The notes beneath the pieces are model-generated. The model saw nothing but the letters and a program-made list of their open reading frames with translations, was not told where the DNA came from and did not search any database. A stretch of DNA of 64,000 nt from Spirogloea muscicola (lineage: Eukaryota; Streptophyta; Zygnematophyceae; Spirogloeales; Spirogloeaceae): contig WELB01000010.1 in the NCBI GenBank assembly GCA_009602725.1, forward strand, positions 865,513 through 929,512, read 5' to 3'. Shown here in pieces: positions 10,922 through 20,149 of this stretch. The position numbers and the translations under genes are program-made. The number at the start of each line of letters is the position of its first letter. Positions within the stretch are counted from its first letter, which is position 1.

Positions 10922-11290
10922 GCCTGTTCCTCTTTCCACCACTGACTAGCAGAGCACGCTGGACAGGGACGGAGCGTGTCCACCAGAAGCCCACGGCACG
11001 CCCAGACAACCATCTCAACCGAATCCCGCCATGTTGTGCAGAAGCCACTGGCAGCGCGGAGGCGGTAGCTACACTGAGGAGGTGATGCGGACGAGGCTCG
11101 CGCCTGGCGCGCGGGCGGAGGCTGCGGGCAGGCTCGAGCACGGCGCCGCACCGCAGCGACTGTTGCGACGGAAGCCTTGTCTGGTGGCACTTCGCCTTGT
11201 TCAGTCTTTTGTCGCTTGTCAGATATGCATGTGCTCACTCGGGGATATTAGTGTCCCCCTTAGCCAGCTCATTACCCAGTTAACAAATCA
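10922..11290. promoter_or_regulatory. 5' flank of GPN2
   Basis: About 370 bp between the GPN2 start codon and the first repeat. GC-rich near the gene. No TATA box or recognised motif is evident. Long frames on the minus strand here are shadows of the exon 1 region. Confidence 0.35.
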
Positions 11291-11291
11291 T

Positions 11292-11612
11292 TTGTAAGGC
11301 TTGAATTGGCCTCCCTTTCAATTTCATGCGCACCGCGCGCCTTCTCTCTCTTAGTGGGCTGGCTTTTCACAGCCCTCCTCGCCACCTTCAATTTTCAGGA
11401 GAGCTGCTTTCTTCACCCGTGACTACTATTCATTCTTTCTTCTGGGCAGGCCAACCGCAGCCATCGCCCTCTACTGGAAGAGTCCATCCTGCGGAAGGAG
11501 GAAAGGCGGAACCAATGCTGAAGAGCTCTTCCACATTGGAAGCGGGAAGGCGCGCGGAGCGCATGAATTGAAAGTGAGGCCAATTTAAGCCAACACGTGT
11601 TCTGGCAGAATC
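11292..11612. repeat. Inverted pair of the CGCGCGCCTTC short repeat around a hairpin element
   Basis: The unit GGCTTGAATTGGCC...ATGCGCACCGCGCGCCTTCTC lies at 11,297-11,350 on the plus strand and again in reverse at 11,545-11,612. Between them is a GGGCTGGCTTTTCACAGCC hairpin at about 11,353. The pair could fold back on itself. The same short unit sits at 6,695, 12,203, 20,820, 25,990, 34,417 and 59,932. Confidence 0.75.
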
Positions 11613-11769
11613 TAGTGCAAAATACAAGGCTACTTAAAACAGAGCCCTATGCTAAGGTTCCTAAGGTAACAGGGTGACATTAGTATCTAAAGGAAGGGAA
11701 GTAGGATAGCAAGCTCATATAAAGGCCTTACGGCTCCTTCGTCGTTTGGCCCCTTCGAACCTTGTCACC

Positions 11770-12130
11770 TCTTTCCGCGCATTTGCTGCTGCCTCCGGAT
11801 TTCGTCAGGGCGACATCGATCCGCCTGCAAGTTACTCTGACTTGCACTCACTAACTCGCGGTCACTAGGAGCCCACTTGCTGCCGGCTTAGCAATTAGTA
11901 TCTTGCTTTTTGCGCCATCCGGCCCCTCCAGACCTTGTCCATTTTTTGGGGCTGGCCTCTCACAGCCACCAGTCAATTTGGAAGCGCTGTTTCTGTTTTC
12001 GGGCTGGCTTATCACAGCCCTTGCCCCGATTGAGAGAGCCACTTTCTCTTACAGCTCTTCGCCCCCTTTGGAGTTGCTTACATCTTACAACCATCGCCTT
12101 GACAAAGCTGTTCTCAATTGAGGAAGTGAG
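11770..12130 (+). mobile_element. 5'-truncated LINE: C-terminal tail plus 3' UTR with hairpins
   Basis: The plus strand at 11,772-11,878 encodes FAAASGFRQGDIDPP, ASYSDLHSLTRGH and a stop TAG. About 70 nt later comes GACCTTGTCCATTTTTTG followed by the GGCTGGCCTCTCACAGCC hairpin (11,950) and a second hairpin (12,000). So coding tail, spacer, pyrimidine-rich box and stem-loop are kept in the same order as in other copies, on the opposite strand from the parent element. Confidence 0.75.
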
Positions 12131-12159
12131 AAGGTAACAGCTCGTTCGAGTCTAAGGCA

Positions 12160-12462
12160 ATGGCTGTGAGAGGCCAGCCAACAGGAACATGCATACAAGA
12201 GAAGGCGCGCGGAGCACATGAAATGAAAAGAGGAAACGAGAAAAGAGAGGCCTTGACCGCGAAGACCCAGCCGGAGAAGAGGAAGTGGACTGGAGGCGGC
12301 CGCCAAGAATCTGTTGGAACGACGAAAAAGGGAGGGCTCGCCCATAGAAAAAGAGGGGCTAGCAAAGCCAGCCCACAAATTAATTGGACATTGTCCGCCG
12401 GCCTCAAAGGGCCACAAAACAGTGCCAGGAAAGACAAAACTACACACCAAGACACGAAATGA
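12160..12462 (-). repeat. 3' UTR of the R2-like element, with a nested short repeat
   Basis: Reading on from the stop of the element at 12,476 on the minus strand, there is about 100 nt of spacer, then GACAATGTCCAATTAATT, a GGGCTGGCTTTGCTAGCCCC hairpin at about 12,355 and a CTATGGGCGAGCCC box. Beyond it, 12,160-12,260 holds the GGCTGTGAGAGGCCAGCC hairpin in inverse sense and the GGCGCGCGGAGC short repeat. Confidence 0.7.
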
Positions 12463-12475
12463 TGCAGATGGATGC

Positions 12476-13985
12476 TCAATAACCACGAGTGAGCAACAGC
12501 AAATCAGAATAACTCGAAGCAGGAAAAGCGGAACTCTGCCGAGACCCTGAGGCAGCAGCCATAGCGCGGCCAGCGCGCGTGTGGACCGCATGAGCCTGAG
12601 AGCGCTGGAGCGAGACCGCCAGTCGCATTCGAAAGACCTGAGCGAGGGAGCCAGCAGCATTCAAGCCTGGCGAACCCGGCCGCCGCTCGATGGCCCGCCG
12701 GGCAAGCTGCTGGAGGAGATCCAGCCAGCCACTGCCGAAGGCCCGTGAACGTCAATGGCCAGGGCCGCAAAGGCATCGCCTGGAGGGTGGTCAGCGTACT
12801 TGCGCTCCTTACTCCGAGCCGCCAAAGCGACCGCGTGCCCGGCGAGCGTCGCCGACTTTGCGGGGTTGGCGGAGTCGACGCAATCTGCAGTCACCACATC
12901 TGCGATGATACGCGGACCTCCTCCGGGCGGGATGGCAACTAGGTCAGCGCGGCGGGTGTGAAGCTGTCCGTCGGCGCCCCCCTGGATGGGCATGATTGTC
13001 GTATTTTCCGATGCCACGTGGTAGCCGGCCTCCAGGAACACATCCTGCATGGCGTCTTGCAGAAGGTCGTGTGAACCGGTCCGCTCGCCCCCGTGCGCAC
13101 AGCGGAACATGTAGGCAGCAGCGCCGCAGGGTCATCGTGGTGGGCACCGCACTCGCACTGTTAGATCCCGACGAGGCAGGGAGGGAGGAGGCCCAGAAGC
13201 CGGTGGACCGCCGTTTTTAAAACCTCGTCTGGCATTGTCAGCGCCGCGTAGAGTGGGAGCGCTGACAACCACGCCGCCGCCCCGGGGGAGGAGGCGGAGA
13301 GGATCCGGGCGCGCCCTTGAAGGTCGTGCGGCGGAAGGAGCTCCACCACCTGGTCATAGGCCGCTTTGTCCACCAGCGCAGTGAAGCGGGCCTGGGCCCG
13401 CAGGTCGGGGGTGTGTGCGAGGTGGCCAGACGGAACGACCTGCTTCGACCTGTCGGAGTGGGCCGCCAGGAGCCCGTCCCGGGCAGCTCGGAGAGCAGCC
13501 TGGAAGGGCAACGAGCCGCTCTCCACTTCAGCTACCACCCGCTCCAAGGCGCGGTTGCCGTGAGCTTGAAACCGCTGGCAGATGGGGGCGGCGACCTGGG
13601 CCCAGCTGCCCAGGTAGGCGGCCTCGCAGGCGCAGGCGACTGGGCGGCAGCCCAAACCGCCACGGCTAACGGGCAGGCTAGCCTGGAGCAGCGCGGCTGG
13701 CGTGGTGAGGAAGCCGGGGTGTTGGAGGAGAGTGGCAGCGCTCCCCAGAATGCCAGTGTCAAAAGCCTCGTACGCCGCATCACCGCCGGGGAGGGAGGGA
13801 GGACGCAAGCCAAGTAGTGCGGACGCTGGGCAATGCACCTGGTCAGCAAAGTGGTCGCCAGCTGCATGTCTTGCAGCGTGTGGAGACGGTCCGCCGGCCG
13901 GAGGTGCTCCAGCTGGGGAGCCTATGGGGGCGCCGAGGAGGTGAAGCCCCCGGCTGGTGTCTGGCAGCCCGGGGGCAGGCACAGG
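12476..13985 (-). pseudogene. RT thumb, zinc knuckle and restriction-like endonuclease, frame-broken
   Basis: Continuation of the ORF above in other frames. From about 13,985 to 13,161 one frame encodes GLPDTSRGLHLLGAPIGS, VSRGGLGCRPVACACEAAYL and LTMPDEVLKTAVHRLLG, the thumb. It ends at a TAA, immediately after which CECGAHHDDPAALL begins the knuckle. Another frame resumes at 13,110 with MFRCAHGGERTGSHDLLQDA and the endonuclease, to about 12,690. A third gives FRMRLAVSLQRSQAHAVHTR and the YSDLLLLTRGY tail. The downstream copy at 17,728 keeps the knuckle unbroken (AAHMLRCARGGERSGSHDLL), which confirms that the break here is a lesion. Confidence 0.8.
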
Positions 13986-16699
13986 TGGGCTGGCAGGCCC
14001 TCGGGAGACCAAGCACTGCATTTGGCTGCGCAGATGCCCAGGCCGATCGCGCCCAGCAGCACTTCGAGGGTGGCAGAGGCTGCCACGACGTCGTCTGGCG
14101 GCCCCACCAGCGTGGTGTCGTCCGCATACGTGGGGGCGAGAACGCCAGGGTGAGCCGCGACCGTTGCCAGCAGCGCACGGTTGTGAGCGAGCGCGTAGTA
14201 GAGCCCCGCCAGCGGATCCCCGTGGCGCGAGCCTGTGGAGGAATGGAGGACCTGTGGAGGAATGAAGGACCTCCACCCCACCGTGCCCTGTCCGCCAAAC
14301 AAGTCGCTTGGCTGTCCGTAGCCCAGCCTGAAGAAGGGTAGGAGGCTGGGGAAGGCCGCCCGCAGCTCCTCAGCGATGACATCCCGGTCTGCGCCGTTAA
14401 AAGCGTTCCGGACATCTACCGCCAAGGCCATCCATCCGGGGTTCAGGTCCAAGGCGGCCCGGATGCCGTGCACGACCACCTCACCGCCGCTCCGCAGCCC
14501 CCGCGCCGAACTGGTGGGGCGCCAGGTGTGCCTGGCCAGCCCTGCGTGTTGTTGCCATAGCGCGCGTCCCACCAGGCCGTAAAGCACTTGGCTAACGGCA
14601 ATGGGCCGGACCCCCCCCCATTGGCCTTGCCGAGGGCCAGCAGCGTGCTGGATGACGATGACGCCGCGAATGCTGGCCGGGACCTGGTCGCGAGCAAGGA
14701 GCTGGCACGCCTGGTGGAGTGCCTGGAAGTCACTTGGTTCTCCCTCCAGGAAGAGCTCACGGAGATGCTCAGTGAGCATGTGTGACGGGCCTCCAGCAGC
14801 TGCGCGGCGCCTGCTCTGTAGAGCCTGCCGAAGAGCGTCGGCCTCGAGGGCCACCTCCTCCGGCGGTGCGAAGGTGGCCAGCCACGGAGGCAGGGGGGAG
14901 CGGGTCTCAGGGTGCAGGGACTCCAGGGCCGCCCGTGTGGCTGCGTTGGATGACGCCAGCACCGAGTCATCCAGGACCTGGACTGCCCTGGACAACTTGC
15001 CCGCATGACCGGAGCGCAATGCCCGGCGGACGTTGGCGGCCCTGTCTGGCGCTGCCTGCACATCACCTCGGTTTGCTGCCAACGCCACCGCTGCATCGTG
15101 GCGCTCAAGAAGCTCCTCCCAATGCCCGCTCTCGAACAACTGGACGCGCTCCAAGAGGGGCTGCTGGCCCTGCCAGCGGCCGTCGTGGGGTGCGCGCCCG
15201 AGCAGCAGCCGGGGGAAGAGGGGAGACTGCTTCCAAGCCGCCTCGTCCCGGTGGTCCCTGACAATCCGCTGCATTGCCGGGCGGAGCACGCGGCGAATGT
15301 GCGGGCGCACCCAGCGGGGCACATGGCGGAGGAGCGGGAGGGCCGCCAGGCGGTGGATGGCAGCCAGGTCGAGGCCGGCCAGCCACTGCCAGTGTTGAGG
15401 CGTGGGAGGGGTTGGCGCGGGAGGGACAGGCCTGCCCGGTCTGCCCTGGCGGCCGCCCGCAGCCGCTGCGCTCCGCGCCTGCGCCGCGCGGTTGTTATTG
15501 TGCGCGCAGGCGCGCTCGTGGTTGACCCGGCCTGACCGCGTGGTGAAGGTCGTCTGGCAGTGCTGGCACAGCAGTGGGTCGGGCGTGCGAGGTGGGGGCG
15601 AGGGCGGTGGAGCTGGTGCGCTCGGTGCAGGCGGAGGCGGCGGTGGAGAGGGCGGCGCCGAGGGCGCCGACGGCGGGGAGGGCGGCTCGAGAGGCGGGAT
15701 GGTGCATGGCTGGGAAGGCGGAAGCGCAGACGAGGGAAGCGGCGGCGAGGTCGAGGGGGGTGGCTGGCTCGGCGGAGGTGGACTCTGGGGTGGCGGTGGC
15801 GGCGGCGGCGGCGGCGGCGCCGGTGGTGACGGCGGCAGCGGCGGCGGCGACGGTGGTGGGGGCGGCGGCCCTGGGGCGGGAGACGATATATGCTCCTCCA
15901 TGGTCTGCTCCTGAGGTGAGGCTGCCAGGACCGTGGTGATGGGGCCGCAAGCCGCGAGGGCCGCATCGGCTGGCTGGCACGGCGAAGGTAGACTATGGGG
16001 TGGCGGTGACGGCAACGGCGGGGGCGGAGGTGACGGCGGCGGCGGCGACGGCGGTGATGACGGCGGCCGGGCGGGAGGCGATATATGCTCCTCCGGGATC
16101 TGCTCCTGAGATGCGGCTGCCAGGACAGTGGCGGTGGGGTTGCGGGCTGCGGCGGCCGCAGCGGGCGTCGAGCCAGCGGGGCTGGGCCCCTTGCAGTAAT
16201 TCCGGTGCGAGGAGACACCGCGGGAGTAGCGAAACCCCGCGGACAGGTTGGGCACGGCACGCGCGCGGCTCCGCAGGCGGGGAAGACGCCGGCGGGAGAG
16301 ATGGGGGGGGGCGCAGGTGGGGGCAATGGCGCTGGGAGGGGGAAAGGCGGAGGAGGCGGCGGCGGAGGTGGCGTGGTGGCGGCATGGAAGGCGGAGAAGG
16401 CGAGGGACCGCTGCGCCCAAGCGAACTTGGCCGGGGGAAGTTCGGGACTCCGGCTCCGAAGGTGGCGCTGAGAACGCGCGGGTGGGGCGGCGGCGGGCGG
16501 CACGGCGGCGGCGGGAGCGACGGTGACAGCGAGGGCCGGCGCAGGGGCAGGGTCGGAAGGGGGCCTGCACGCCGCCGCGAACCCCATGGCGGGGCGCCGC
16601 CGGCGACGGTGCCGGCGGCGGCCCGGGGTTTAGGAGGGGTGGCGGCGGTGGCGGCGGCGCCCGCCATGCCCAAACACAATGGACAATGTCCAAACCCAA
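13922..16699 (-). CDS. Proline-rich zinc-finger reverse transcriptase ORF of the R2-like element
   Basis: An open frame of 925 codons. Residues 1 to about 370 are proline-rich and basic, with a repeated block: LAAASQEQIPEEHISPPA and LAASPQEQTMEEHISSPA start near-copies about 60 residues apart. A C2H2 finger follows at about 376-400. The reverse transcriptase runs from about 640: RRRAAAGGPSHMLTEHL, GVRPIAVSQVLYGLVGRA, DVRNAFNGADRDVI, SRHGDPLAGLYYALA, and the catalytic YADDTTLVG at about 857. It would copy element RNA into DNA at a nicked target. The frame ends at 13,922 just after the palm, while the thumb continues in the next frame, so the natural product was longer. The first Met may not be the original start. 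Confidence 0.8.
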   Translation of the reverse strand: MGLDIVHCVWAWRAPPPPPPPLLNPGPPPAPSPAAPRHGVRGGVQAPFRPCPCAGPRCHRRSRRRRAARRRPTRAFSAPPSEPESRTSPGQVRLGAAVPRLLRLPCRHHATSAAASSAFPPPSAIAPTCAPPHLSRRRLPRLRSRARAVPNLSAGFRYSRGVSSHRNYCKGPSPAGSTPAAAAAARNPTATVLAAASQEQIPEEHISPPARPPSSPPSPPPPSPPPPPLPSPPPHSLPSPCQPADAALAACGPITTVLAASPQEQTMEEHISSPAPGPPPPPPSPPPLPPSPPAPPPPPPPPPPQSPPPPSQPPPSTSPPLPSSALPPSQPCTIPPLEPPSPPSAPSAPPSPPPPPPAPSAPAPPPSPPPRTPDPLLCQHCQTTFTTRSGRVNHERACAHNNNRAAQARSAAAAGGRQGRPGRPVPPAPTPPTPQHWQWLAGLDLAAIHRLAALPLLRHVPRWVRPHIRRVLRPAMQRIVRDHRDEAAWKQSPLFPRLLLGRAPHDGRWQGQQPLLERVQLFESGHWEELLERHDAAVALAANRGDVQAAPDRAANVRRALRSGHAGKLSRAVQVLDDSVLASSNAATRAALESLHPETRSPLPPWLATFAPPEEVALEADALRQALQSRRRAAAGGPSHMLTEHLRELFLEGEPSDFQALHQACQLLARDQVPASIRGVIVIQHAAGPRQGQWGGVRPIAVSQVLYGLVGRALWQQHAGLARHTWRPTSSARGLRSGGEVVVHGIRAALDLNPGWMALAVDVRNAFNGADRDVIAEELRAAFPSLLPFFRLGYGQPSDLFGGQGTVGWRSFIPPQVLHSSTGSRHGDPLAGLYYALAHNRALLATVAAHPGVLAPTYADDTTLVGPPDDVVAASATLEVLLGAIGLGICAAKCSAWSPEGLPAHLCLPPGCQTPAGGFTSSAPP

Positions 16700-16805
16700 A
16701 AGACAAAATGACTACACTACAAAACACGAGACGATGCAGTTGGAAGTTCAGTACCCGCGAGGAAGAAGGACGCTTCCAGGACGCGCGGTCCGCCTGGCGG
16801 CCCCG

Positions 16806-17225
16806 GGGCAAGAGAGAAGGGCTCGCCCATTGAGGATCAGGGCTGGGTAAAGCCAGCCCAGAAAAGGATGAACAAAGGGCGAGAAGGGGGCCAGGGGAAG
16901 TACGAAGAACAAGCACTAAAACGAAACGAAGCAGCTACGAAGCACTCAGTAACCCCTGCTACGCAACCTCAGGTCAGAGAGACTGGATTCCTGGAAGAGA
17001 GAAGGGCTCGCCCATTGAGGATGGGGGCTGGAAAAAGCCAGCCCAGAAAAGAATGAACAAAGGACGAGAAGGGGCCAGGGGAAGTACGAAGAACAACAAG
17101 CACAGAAAAGAAGCGAAGCGGCTACGAAGCACTCAGTAACCCCTGCTAAGCAGCCTCAGGTCAGAGAGACTGGGTTCCTGGAAGCGGTTCCCCTGGCCAG
17201 AGCCAGAGGCAGCAGCGAGGGCTCT
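16806..17225 (-). repeat. Two tandem copies of a LINE tail plus 3' UTR hairpin
   Basis: Two head-to-tail units of about 190 bp (16,806-16,995 and 16,999-17,225) share nearly all their sequence: GGGCTCGCCCATTGAGGAT, a GGGCTGG...CCAGCCC hairpin, a GAACAAAGG box, CACTCAGTAACCCCTGCTA and TCAGGTCAGAGAGACTGG. On the minus strand the last parts encode FQE...SLSDLRLLSRGY-stop. The second copy extends to AGRALAAASGSGQGNR. The units are thus retrotransposon 3' ends in tandem, not an independent satellite. Confidence 0.8.
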
Positions 17226-17250
17226 GCCTGCACGCAGGTGCAGCGCGCGG

Positions 17251-17895
17251 GCCATAGACAGCGAGGGCAAGGAGCGCAAGTACGCGGACCACCCTGCTGG
17301 TGATGAGTTTGCGGCACTGGCGATTGATTTGCACGGGGCTTTCGGCGGTCGCTGGCTGGATCTCCTCCAGCGGCTTGCCCGTTAGGCCATTGCCCGGCGG
17401 CCGGGTCAGCCAGGGGCGCTGCCCGGCTTCAAGGCGGCCGGCACGCTAGGCGCAAGTATTCCGCATGCGGCTGGCGGTCTCGTTGCAGCGATCCCTGGCT
17501 CACGCCGTCCACACGCGAGCAGGCCGTGCTATGGCTGCTGCATCTGGGTCTCGGCGGAGTACCTGTTCCCCTGCAGCGAATTACTCGGACTTGATGTTGC
17601 TCACTCGCGGGTACTGAGCTTCCATTTTCATCTTCTCGTGTCTGGTTGTGTAGTTTCTGTTTTCGACACCCTTTTTTTGGCTTGTGGATATTGTCCATTC
17701 TTTCTGGGCTGGCTTTTCCCGGACGCGGCGTCACTGGCGGCTCACATGCTCCGATGCGCACGGGGAGGGGAGCGGAGCGGCTCACACGACCTGCTCCGGA
17801 ACGCGATGTTCGGCATATTTGTCGAAGCCAGTTACACTGTGGCGCTGGAGAACTCCAGCATCATGCCTCTGACTGCTGGGGCGGACGGCCGCCTC
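17251..17895 (+). mobile_element. Two rearranged LINE fragments abutting the SUFE1 gap
   Basis: Plus-strand pieces in scrambled order. 17,251-17,385 encodes EGKERKYADHPAGDEFAALA of the endonuclease. 17,500-17,618 encodes AGRAMAAASGSRRS...YSDLMLLTRGY-stop. 17,685-17,725 is the 3' UTR box and GGGCTGGCTTTTCC half hairpin. 17,728-17,895 restarts at the knuckle (AAHMLRCARGGERSGSHDLL) and runs into VALENSSIMPLTAGADGRL, cut by the N at 17,896. The last frame is accidentally open into SUFE1. Confidence 0.75.
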
Positions 17896-17896
17896 N

Positions 17897-19207
17897 CGGC
17901 GCTGCAGAAGATCGTGCGGGGCTTCCAGGGGGTCCCGGACCCCCGCATGCGCTACCAGCAGCTGCTCTACTACGCCACCAAGCTCAAGCCGCTGGGCAAG
18001 GAGCACCAGGTGGCCGCGAACAAGGTCACCGGCTGCGTGTCGCAGGTGTGGGTGCTGCCGGCGCTGCGCGACGGCCGCATCTACTTCCAGGCTGAGTCGG
18101 ACTCGCAGCTCACCAAGGGCCTCGCGGCGCTCCTGGTGGAGGGCCTGAGCGGCGCGACGCCGAAGGAGGTCCTCCGGATCACCCCCGACTTCATCCAGCA
18201 GCTCGGGCTGAAGCAGAGCCTCACGCCCTCCCGCAGCAACGGCTTCCTCAACATGCTCAAGCTCATGCAGAAGAAGACGCTGGAGCTCACCATGGAGGCC
18301 GAGTGCGCAACCGAGACCGCCGACGCCGCCGCGGTCACCGCTGCCGCCGAACAAGTGAGGCCCAGCCCCACAGACGATGCGGCGCACGAGCAGAGTGCTG
18401 GCTCCACTGGTGCGTCGCCGTCATCAGGGAGCAATGGAACCCCTGTACGCGATGAGGTTGGCAGGGGCGCCGAGCAGGCTGGTCAGAGCAGCCAGCCAAG
18501 ATACGAGGCCATTCGTGTCAAGGTATTATTTGAGCATGTCCTTGTGATCTGCATTGATTTCCCCCCTCCCCTCAAAGTAATGGTCGGCAGTCTCGAACTT
18601 AACAGCCCCTCATATATGCGTGCATGTAGTAATACGCGTTGATTGCTACAAAGCTGCATTGTCTTCTGCTTTAATATTACCGTCAGGCAGAAGCAGGTGC
18701 ATTCTGCCTGACTGACACTAATATAATTACTACCTCTGCTCGCCCTTCAGCTTGAGAAGGCACTGCAGCCAAGTCAGTTGGTTGTAGAGGATGTGTCGCA
18801 CCAGCATGCTGGTCATGCTGGGGTCGATGCTGGATCGTCTGAGACCCACTTTAAGTAAGCATGAACCTCCTATTGCTGACTCCTACTCATTTGAAGAGTG
18901 CTCTATCTCGTTTCTTAATAGCTCCTGTATTTTTCTAGGCACCCCATGCTGTGTGTCCGAAGCACTTACAGTTCTCCAATCTGATAATGGGAAAGCTTCT
19001 CTTCAAGGATGCATGGTGGCTGTGATGATGTGCAGCGTGAAGGTGGTGTCCAAAGCATTTACAGGCAAGACCGCTGTGCAAAGGCACAAGGTTGTGTATG
19101 ACCTCCTAGATGCGGAGTTGAGGAGTGGCCTCCACGCACTCTCGCTCGTGACAAAGACCCCCAGCGAGGTGGAGCGTGACCTTGAACGCTCTAAGCCGCC
19201 GCTATAG
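17897..19207 (+). CDS. SUFE1: SufE-BolA fusion, cysteine desulfurase activator (5' end missing)
   Basis: Three exons: 17,897-18,522, 18,751-18,854 and 19,036-19,207 (stop TAG). The first encodes SufE: LQKIVRGFQGVPDPRMRYQQ, KVTGCVSQVWV with the active cysteine, and ALLVEGLSGATPKEVLRI. An acidic/serine linker follows. Exons 2-3 encode BolA: LEKALQPSQLVVEDVS, HFNVKVVSKAFTGKTAVQRH and VYDLLDAELRSGLHALSLV. In plants this fusion sits in plastids and mitochondria, where SufE stimulates NFS-type desulfurases and BolA works with monothiol glutaredoxins. The targeting peptide is absent: the exon starts at an N directly abutting retrotransposon sequence. Downstream codons phase perfectly across both introns. 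Confidence 0.94.
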
Positions 19208-20149
19208 AGTCCGGCTATGTGGCCAGACTTCAGCTTCTACCTTAATATCGTCAGACACCTTGTGTGAGCATACATGCATGGACAAGCATTCGCCATAGAA
19301 GTGGCGCATGTTCTGTACGCAAGGACATGTTGACCTGACCTTCTGTTTTTCTTTGCGAAGACATGGTTACTATTCCGGCAAATTTTAGGGCTTGCTTGAA
19401 GTTTGTATATATTCTGTTCCAAAAAACTAGTCAGGAGTAAGAGAAGCTGGTTGAGAGACTGCAGAGTAGTTGACCACCTCTTTCAGCAACATCCATTTGT
19501 ATGAATTGCAGCCGTCCCAACCAGGCGCCTCCTGCAGACTGCTGCTACTTCTCTGTATAGTACATCGGTCAGGTGCTACAGAGCTGCTGCTACACACACC
19601 ACATAATTGCTGACACATGCTGAGTAGCACCACACAAGCCTCCTTGATGTCTGGTTGTCTGCTCTGATGACGCTTTGTGTCTATGCCAAGTACTAGAACT
19701 ACTGACTGAAGAGACAAAGATGTGCTGGAGAACTTGCCCACAGGCCCCTGCCTGCTGCAGCTGAGGCTGTCCCTCCTTCTCAAATGGCTCTTTAGCTGTG
19801 TCCACAAACTGGGCCTTCCTCTAGCTTGGTCGGATGGCACAGCCAGTTTCAGGGCCAAAGCTCAAGGTATGAGCAAGGTATGAGCATAATGGCAGGGATC
19901 ATTGCAAATGGCATGCTGGCGGCTGGTGGATTTGCCAAGGTGCAGAAGATGCTATATCACATGAGCCCCATAAAAAAGTTGACGGTGGCCGTGAAGGCCA
20001 GCCCAGAGAGCTTATACAGATTGATATATGGAGGCACGATGCAGTAGTGGCGCCGAGAGCCCAGCGGCTGTGTGCTGGGGCAGCTACCTTTGGCAGAGCA
20101 CTTTCTTCCCTTGGGCTTCAGTATCAATGAGATTAGTCAGCCTGAACCC
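19208..20149. other. Spacer downstream of SUFE1 without a recognised gene
   Basis: A 143-codon minus-strand frame (19,427-19,858) and a 73-codon plus-strand frame (19,826-20,047) are open but match no family I know and show no splice-supported extension. The plus-strand frame runs into a GGCCGTGAAGGCCAGCCC repeat motif, which argues against it. Otherwise nothing is seen. Confidence 0.4.

Larger units (their letters stand above)
12476..16699 (-). mobile_element. R2-like non-LTR retrotransposon, degenerate
   Basis: A single minus-strand element of about 4.2 kb. In order it has: a proline-rich N-terminal region, a C2H2 finger (CQHC...NHERACAH, about 15,500-15,575), a full reverse transcriptase with YADD at 14,117-14,128, a thumb region (LHLLGAPIGS, VSRGGLGC), a CECG...MFRCAHGGERTGSHD zinc knuckle, a restriction-like endonuclease (RRADLVAIPP, IIADVVTAD, KERKYADHP) and a C-terminal tail ending LLLLTRGY-stop at 12,476. 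This C2H2-RT-knuckle-endonuclease order defines the R2 superfamily. The copy needs at least two frame changes (about 13,940-13,985 and 13,110-13,147), has one stop (TAA near 13,158) and shifts again near 12,660, so it looks inactive. No rDNA lies around it, unlike classical R2. Confidence 0.85.

Noticed and set aside
19427-19858. A 143-codon minus-strand open frame
   Set aside because: No family resemblance and no splice-supported extension. A frame of this length is not rare by chance in a window this long and GC-rich.
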